A stretch of DNA of 19,673 nucleotides from an uncultured Lysobacterales bacterium (GTDB taxonomy: Bacteria > Pseudomonadota > Gammaproteobacteria > Xanthomonadales > Xanthomonadaceae). The stretch covers positions 1 through 19,673 of the forward strand of contig CAMPJI010000041.1 in NCBI GenBank assembly GCA_946886865.1, given 5' to 3'. How positions within the stretch are numbered: position 1 is the first letter of the stretch; every line of letters begins with the position of its first letter. The notes beneath the pieces are model-generated. The model searched no databases, had not been told where the DNA came from, and worked only from the letters and a program-made list of their open reading frames with translations. Of the stretch, positions 15,519-19,673 are shown piece after piece. Position numbers and translations under genes: made by a program.

Positions 15519-16307
15519 CTACCGCAATGCCACCGCCGGGATATGGAGGTCCAGCGACAGCGCCAGGTGGTCGGAGAACGCGGCCGGCATCGCGCAGGCG
15601 TTGGCGCAGCTCAGGCCATCGCCGATCAGGATGTGGTCGATCGCGCGCTGCGGGCGCCAGCTCGGGAACGTCGGCACCACGCAGTCGGGCGGCTGCAGGC
15701 GGGTGCTGCGGAACAGCGCCTGCATTTCCGGCCGGTCAATCGGGCAGTTGAAGTCGCCCATCAGCACCGCGTGCGGGTGGTCGTGCAGCAGCTCGGACAC
15801 GAACGCCAGTTGCGAGGCGCGCGAGGCCGCGCCCAGCGACAGGTGGACGATGGCGATCAGCAGGCCATCGTCGCCTTCGCCGAACCGCGCCATCAGCACG
15901 CCACGGCCGCTGATGCGGCCGGGCAGGGCATGGTCGATCACCTCGCGCGGCTCCAGCCGGCTGAGCAAACCGTTGGCGCTGGACGCAACCCCGCCGACGC
16001 GGCGGTTGGGCTGGTGGCTCCAGTAGTCGAACCCCGCCGCCTGGGCGAGGTAGTGCGTCTGGTTGGTGAAGCCCGAGCGCAGGCTGCCCGGGTCGCTCTC
16101 GTTGAGGCCGACGATGTCGTGCTCGCCGGCCAGCTTCGCGATGGTGTCCAGGCTGCCGCGCTTGTTGCCCGCCGGCAGGACGTGCGACCAGCTGCGCGCG
16201 ACGTAGTCGTGGTAGCCGCGCGTGCTGGAGCCGGCCTGGATGTTGGCGCTCAGCAGCTTGAGCCGGCGCGGTGCCGGCGTCGTCTCCCGTGCGCTCGAGT
16301 CGGTCAT
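15519..16307 (-). CDS. Endonuclease/exonuclease/phosphatase (EEP) family protein
   Basis: A 262-residue protein of the EEP superfamily, which contains metal-dependent nucleases and phosphodiesterases with a DNase I fold. The expected residues are in order: Asn22 (SANIQ), Glu70 (LNESD), His155 (VHLSLG), the GDFN box (184-187), AIDHILIG (222-229) and the final SDH (246-248). No signal peptide or membrane segment is seen, so it is probably cytoplasmic. Substrate (DNA, RNA, phospholipid or small molecule) cannot be told. The ATG at 16307 is 13 bases after the upstream dsbA-like stop, indicating co-transcription, and the open frame further upstream only overlaps that gene. Confidence 0.88.
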   Translation of the reverse strand: MTDSSARETTPAPRRLKLLSANIQAGSSTRGYHDYVARSWSHVLPAGNKRGSLDTIAKLAGEHDIVGLNESDPGSLRSGFTNQTHYLAQAAGFDYWSHQPNRRVGGVASSANGLLSRLEPREVIDHALPGRISGRGVLMARFGEGDDGLLIAIVHLSLGAASRASQLAFVSELLHDHPHAVLMGDFNCPIDRPEMQALFRSTRLQPPDCVVPTFPSWRPQRAIDHILIGDGLSCANACAMPAAFSDHLALSLDLHIPAVALR

Positions 16308-16320
16308 GCGGGACGTGGCG

Positions 16321-17199
16321 TCAGCCGGCCGCCTCTTCGGCGGCAGGCGCGTCGGCGTCGGCATCGGCATCGGTCGCGGCCTCCGGCGTGGCGTTGGCGG
16401 CCGGTGCCGCCGGCGCATTCTCGGCGCGGGCGCGGGCCACCAGGTGGTCGGTAACGCGCAGCACGTCCTCGAACTGTTGGCCGCTGGCGACGCGATACTT
16501 GCCGTCGACGATGATCGTCGGCGTCGAGTCCACGCCACTGCGCTGCAGGAACTGCGTGGCGCGCTTCATGCGGGCATCGACCGCGAAGCTCGACATGGTG
16601 CTGGCGAATTCCTGCGCGTTGGCGCCGTGGCCTGCGTAGAACGCCGCGATCTCCTCGTCGGTCACGCCCTGCACCGGCAGGCTGCGCTCGACGTGGATCG
16701 CCTGGAACATGGCGTTGTGCGTCTTCTCGCGCAGGCCCATGGAATCGGCCGCGTAGAACGCCTTCGCATACGGCATCCAGTAGCCGCCGAACGGCGCCGC
16801 GACCGGATTGAAGCGCACGTACGCCGGCTGACGGGCCTTCCAGGCCTTCAGCTGCGGCTCGAAGGCGGCGCAGTGCGGGCAGGTGTAGCCGAACGCCTCG
16901 ACCACTTCCACGGTGCCGGCCGGGCCGGGCGCGAACGGCTGGCCGCCGGCGATCTCGAAGTACTCCACCCCCAGCACCGGGGCCGGGCCCTGCGGCGGGG
17001 CGGCCTCGCCGGGAGCGGCCGGGGTCGCGGGCACGTCGCCCTCGGCCTGGGCCGGCGCGGACGTCTGGGCCGGCGCGGCTGCCGGATCGGCGGTGCGCTC
17101 GCCCGGGGCCGGGCCTTCCTGCGACGTGCAGGCGGCAAGGGCGAGCAGGGCGGTCAGCAGCAATCCGGAGCGGGCGGTGACGGGCAGTCGCAGGGTCAT
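16321..17199 (-). CDS. dsbA: DsbA-family thiol:disulfide interchange lipoprotein
   Basis: A 292-residue exported thioredoxin-fold protein. The lipobox LAAC (21-24) with Thr at +2 predicts a lipoprotein held at the outer membrane. A Pro/Ala-rich linker (about 27-72) precedes the DsbA fold (about 76-262): active site CPHC (107-110) in VEAFGYTCPHCAAFEP, and the cis-proline loop DSTPT with Pro227. It oxidises cysteine pairs of exported proteins. The tail (260-292) is a low-complexity Ala/Asp/Glu stretch absent from ordinary DsbAs. A Shine-Dalgarno GGAG lies about 10 bases before the ATG at 17199. The next gene upstream is a close paralogue without lipobox or tail, so a local duplication is likely. 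Confidence 0.92.
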   Translation of the reverse strand: MTLRLPVTARSGLLLTALLALAACTSQEGPAPGERTADPAAAPAQTSAPAQAEGDVPATPAAPGEAAPPQGPAPVLGVEYFEIAGGQPFAPGPAGTVEVVEAFGYTCPHCAAFEPQLKAWKARQPAYVRFNPVAAPFGGYWMPYAKAFYAADSMGLREKTHNAMFQAIHVERSLPVQGVTDEEIAAFYAGHGANAQEFASTMSSFAVDARMKRATQFLQRSGVDSTPTIIVDGKYRVASGQQFEDVLRVTDHLVARARAENAPAAPAANATPEAATDADADADAPAAEEAAG

Positions 17200-17338
17200 G
17201 GTGTGGTTCTCCGCAGGGGGCCGGGGGCAGGGCGCGAGGGCGTCCGGGGACGGTCGCGACCGGGGCCGGCCAGTGTAGTGAATGGAGCGTAGGGGGACGT
17301 CAGGCAAGGCCGCGTCGTCGACAGCGGTGGGCGACCCT

Positions 17339-18007
17339 TCAGTGGGCGCGGCCGACGCGCGCACGCGCGGCACGTTCACGGGCCACCAGGGCCTGCGCGT
17401 TGCGCAGCAGGTCGTCGAAGCTGTTGCCGAGCACGCGGTAGCGGCCGGCCACCACCAGCGCCGGGGTGCCGTCCACGCCGGTGCGGCGCAGGAAGGCATC
17501 GGCGCGCCCGATCTCGGCCTGCACCGCGTCGCTGGCCATGGCCGCCTGGAACTTCGCCGGGTCGACACCGTGACCGGCATAGAAGCCGGCGATCTCGGCC
17601 GGGGTCGGCCCGCTCATCGGCAGCGCGCCCTCCTCGTGCAGGGCGCGGAACATGGCCGAGTGGGTGCGGCCGGCCACGCCCATCGCGCGCGCGGCGAAGT
17701 AGGCGCGCGCATAGGGCATCCAGTACCCACCGAACGGGGCCGCCAGCGGCGTGACCTTCACGTCGGCCGGCAGCCGGGCCTTCCACGCCTGCAGCCGGGG
17801 CTCGAACGCGGCGCAGTGCGGGCAGGTGTAGCCGAACACCTCCACCACCTCGATGGCATCGCTCCGGCCATCGTAGGGCTGGCCGTCGGGGATCTCGATG
17901 TAGTCCACGCCCGGCACCAGCGGTGCGCCATCCGCCGGGGCGGCCAGGACGGGGAGGGTCATGAACAGGGCCAGCAGCAGGGCGGCCAGTCGGGCGGTCA
18001 TCGGCAT
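17339..18007 (-). CDS. dsbA: DsbA-family thiol:disulfide interchange protein (secreted)
   Basis: A 222-residue periplasmic protein with an N-terminal signal peptide (1-23, cleavage near LAA). It carries the active site CPHC (62-65) in VEVFGYTCPHCAAFEP and the cis-proline loop DGTPA with Pro182. The core is strikingly similar to the neighbouring lipoprotein DsbA: both share APFGGYWMPYA and FYAGHG, and the same spacing. Start choice is between ATG at 18007 and 18001, with no clear Shine-Dalgarno; the first is used here. The open frame to 18082 has no signal-like start. The 139-base gap to the second dsbA holds no feature I can support. Confidence 0.92.
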   Translation of the reverse strand: MPMTARLAALLLALFMTLPVLAAPADGAPLVPGVDYIEIPDGQPYDGRSDAIEVVEVFGYTCPHCAAFEPRLQAWKARLPADVKVTPLAAPFGGYWMPYARAYFAARAMGVAGRTHSAMFRALHEEGALPMSGPTPAEIAGFYAGHGVDPAKFQAAMASDAVQAEIGRADAFLRRTGVDGTPALVVAGRYRVLGNSFDDLLRNAQALVARERAARARVGRAH

Positions 18008-18120
18008 GGGTCGGGGATCACTCGGTTCGGTCGCAGGTGGAGTGCGGGGGGCAGGAAGGTGCGTCGGGCGCCGTGCGCACATCCATCCGGCATTGGAAAC
18101 GCGGGGGGTGCGGAAACAAG

Positions 18121-18151
18121 AACGCCGACCGTCATCATAACGGTCGGCGTC
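18121..18151 (-). terminator. Intrinsic terminator after cytochrome c4
   Basis: ACGCCGACCGT (18122-18132) and ACGGTCGGCGT (18140-18150) form a perfect 11-bp stem with a 7-base loop. Reading on the minus strand it is followed by TTCTTGTTT, 90 bases beyond the cytochrome stop and about 115 before the dsbA start. It separates the c4 transcript from the dsbA genes. The interval to 18239 also holds two direct copies of CTCGATCAC, 14 bases apart (18162-18170 and 18176-18184). Confidence 0.75.
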
Positions 18152-18239
18152 AAAAGGATCGCTCGATCACCACCACTCGATCACAACCAGGGAGTGCCGG
18201 GTCGGACTGCCGCGGGCGCGGAAAGTTCCGCCGGTCCGC

Positions 18240-19133
18240 TCAGCTCCCGGTGACCGGGCCGGCTTCGGCGTCGGCGTCCAGATCGGTGGCCGGCTGGCCT
18301 GCGTCGGCCGTGTCGGCAGGCGGTACCGGCGCAGCGGCGGTTGCCGGGGCCGGGGCCGGCGGCGCATCGGCGGCGGCATAGTCGTTGGCGCGCGGGTGCA
18401 GGCCTTCCATGTAGCTGGCGAGGGCGCCGATTTCCTGGTCGGTCAGCTCGCTGGCCACGGTGGCCATGATGTTGAACAGGCGCGGGTCGGTGTACCCGGT
18501 CTGGCCGGCGCGGTACTCCTCCAGGCGGCGCTGGGTGTACGGCGAGGGCTGGCCGGCCACGTGCGGGTAGGCCGGGCCCGGGTTGCCGGTGCCGTCGGGG
18601 CCGTGGCACGCCATGCAGGCCGGGATGCCGCGCTCGGCATCGCCGGAACGGAACAGCTTCTGGCCGATCTCGTAGAACTTCAGCCCTTCGTACGGACCCT
18701 CGGCGACCAGGGTGTCGTCGGCCACGCCGGCGCCGGCCTCCTGGGTCGCGTAGTAGGCGCCGATGTCGCGGGCGTCCTGCGCGCTGAGCGCGTCGGCGAA
18801 GGGCTTCATCACCGCGGCCATGCCGGTGTTGCGCTCGCCGCTCTTGAACAGGGCGATCTGCTGGGCGATGTAGCGCTCGCTCTGGCCGGCCAGGCGGGGG
18901 TACTGCAGGTCGGTCGGGTTGCCGTCCAGGCCATGGCAGGCCGCGCAGGTGCCGGCCTTGGTGGCGCCGGCCTCGACATCGCCCCAGGTCGACTGCTCCG
19001 GCGCCGTGGTGAGCGGCGCGGACTGCACCGGCTCGTTGTCCGGGATCGGGGTGACCGTGGTCTGGGCGTAGGCAACGGCGGCCACCGCAAGGGCGGCGAC
19101 ACCGATCATGCCGAGGACGCGGGCTTGGCTCAT
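18240..19133 (-). CDS. Dihaem cytochrome c4
   Basis: A 297-residue exported dihaem c-type cytochrome. A signal peptide (1-23, cleavage AYA-Q) is followed by two cytochrome c domains: haem site CAACH (63-67) with candidate distal Met105 or Met110, and haem site CMACH (173-177) with distal Met223 in [11 protein letters not shown]. Cytochrome c4 carries electrons from the bc1 complex to terminal oxidases or other periplasmic acceptors. Mature c4 is usually about 190-210 residues; here an acidic Ala/Pro-rich tail (about 255-297) and a Pro-rich N-terminal linker (about 27-50) lengthen it. The start at 19133 is set by the signal peptide. It has its own promoter and is divergent from engB. Confidence 0.93.
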   Translation of the reverse strand: MSQARVLGMIGVAALAVAAVAYAQTTVTPIPDNEPVQSAPLTTAPEQSTWGDVEAGATKAGTCAACHGLDGNPTDLQYPRLAGQSERYIAQQIALFKSGERNTGMAAVMKPFADALSAQDARDIGAYYATQEAGAGVADDTLVAEGPYEGLKFYEIGQKLFRSGDAERGIPACMACHGPDGTGNPGPAYPHVAGQPSPYTQRRLEEYRAGQTGYTDPRLFNIMATVASELTDQEIGALASYMEGLHPRANDYAAADAPPAPAPATAAAPVPPADTADAGQPATDLDADAEAGPVTGS

Positions 19134-19192
19134 CACGCTGGGCTCCGTAACTCTGGGGCGGCGGTGCCATGCGACCACGCCGGAACCGCGGA

Positions 19193-19221
19193 ATTATCGG
19201 GCCGTGCCCCGCCCGGGTCAA
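19193..19221 (-). promoter_or_regulatory. Sigma-70 promoter of cytochrome c4
   Basis: On the minus strand TTGACC (19221-19216) and GATAAT (19198-19193) are separated by exactly 17 bases, giving a leader of roughly 50 bases before the ATG at 19133. This is the best consensus promoter in the window. Confidence 0.75.
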
Positions 19222-19239
19222 CGCGGCGGGTCAATGCGG
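19215..19239. repeat. Tandem 12-base direct repeat at the cytochrome c4 promoter
   Basis: GGGTCAACGCGG (19215-19226) and GGGTCAATGCGG (19228-19239) are two copies differing at one base with a 13-base period. The first copy contains the -35 box of the cytochrome c4 promoter, so the pair may be a regulator site or a tandem -35. Confidence 0.55.
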
Positions 19240-19290
19240 ATGCGGCCTGCGCCGCGATCGGCCGGGCCACGCAGCCGCACGTGCGATGCT

Positions 19291-19673
19291 ATGGCGATGT
19301 CCAACCCCCTTGCCCGCGCCCGCTACATGGCGGCCGCCCACACCCCGCGCCAGCTGCCGCCCGACGGCGGTTTCGAAGTCGCCTTCGCCGGCCGCTCCAA
19401 CGCCGGCAAGTCCACCGCACTCAACGCGATCTGCCAGCAGAACGCCCTGGCGCGGGTGTCCAAGACCCCCGGGCGCACCCAGCAGCTGGTGTTCTTCGAC
19501 TTCGAACCTTCCAGCAACGGCCCGCCCGCCGACCGTTTCCTGGTCGACCTGCCCGGCTATGGCTACGCCAAGGTGCCCAAGGACCTGCAGGCGCACTGGC
19601 AGTCCTTCATCGACGGCTACTTCCGCACCCGCGAGGCGCTCAAGGGGCTGGTGGTGGTGATGGACATCCGCCA
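19291..19673 (+). CDS. engB: Ribosome biogenesis GTPase EngB (YihA/YsxC), 3' truncated by window end
   Basis: About 127 residues of an EngB-type GTPase, needed for large-subunit ribosome assembly. Visible motifs are G1 GRSNAGKS, the G2 threonine in KTPGRTQ, and G3 [12 protein letters not shown]; the TKxD G4 motif lies beyond the window. The start is either ATG at 19291 (MAMSNPL) or ATG at 19297 (MSNPL); neither has a clear Shine-Dalgarno. The frame reaches the window end without a stop, as expected for a protein of about 200 residues. It is divergent from cytochrome c4, and no separate promoter for it is obvious. Confidence 0.95.
   Translation, partial: MAMSNPLARARYMAAAHTPRQLPPDGGFEVAFAGRSNAGKSTALNAICQQNALARVSKTPGRTQQLVFFDFEPSSNGPPADRFLVDLPGYGYAKVPKDLQAHWQSFIDGYFRTREALKGLVVVMDIR

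Overview
The window is a high-GC chromosomal segment that most resembles a member of the Xanthomonadaceae (Lysobacter / Luteimonas / Stenotrophomonas / Xanthomonas relatives). Three things point there: the gene order (rpsU divergent from tsaD-folB; engB divergent from cytochrome c4 followed by two dsbA genes and an exonuclease/endonuclease/phosphatase gene), the GTAG-headed REP palindromes, and a cysteine-rich TonB-dependent receptor. The genus cannot be fixed from the sequence alone. No phage, insertion sequence, CRISPR array, tRNA or rRNA is visible; nearly everything is vertical, housekeeping-type DNA.

Left part (1-6770): rpsU (minus, own promoter and terminator) diverges from tsaD, folB, a YbdG-type mechanosensitive channel gene and folK. 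folB, ybdG and folK are packed with a 3-nt gap and an ATGA overlap. The folate enzymes FolB (dihydroneopterin aldolase) and FolK (HPPK) act at consecutive steps. A PTR1/FolM-like pteridine reductase lies convergent to folK. Divergent from it are a MidA-family methyltransferase gene and a small VanZ-family membrane protein gene, coupled by a GTGA overlap. Both convergent junctions here (folK/ptr and vanZ/cca) hold a nested REP array with the same geometry.

Middle (6775-12353): a minus-strand run encodes a Slt-type lytic transglycosylase, an NDUFA9-like atypical SDR, a bacterial PH-domain protein and the multifunctional CCA-adding enzyme. It diverges from a TauE/SafE-family membrane transporter gene on the plus strand.

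Right part (12354-19673): a 964-residue TonB-dependent receptor with six close cysteine pairs, preceded by a leader with a hairpin and U-run and followed by a strong terminator. Then on the minus strand: cytochrome c4 (well-formed -35/-10 promoter, terminator), a secreted DsbA, a lipoprotein DsbA and an endonuclease/exonuclease/phosphatase protein. The envelope redox proteins may share a job: the DsbAs oxidise exported proteins, and cytochrome c4 passes electrons in the periplasm. The window ends inside engB (plus strand), cut before the G4 motif.

I found no clearly new multi-gene system. The most interesting non-genic signal is the pair of nested REP arrays, whose arm order and spacing are kept while their spacer sequences differ, each placed between convergent genes.
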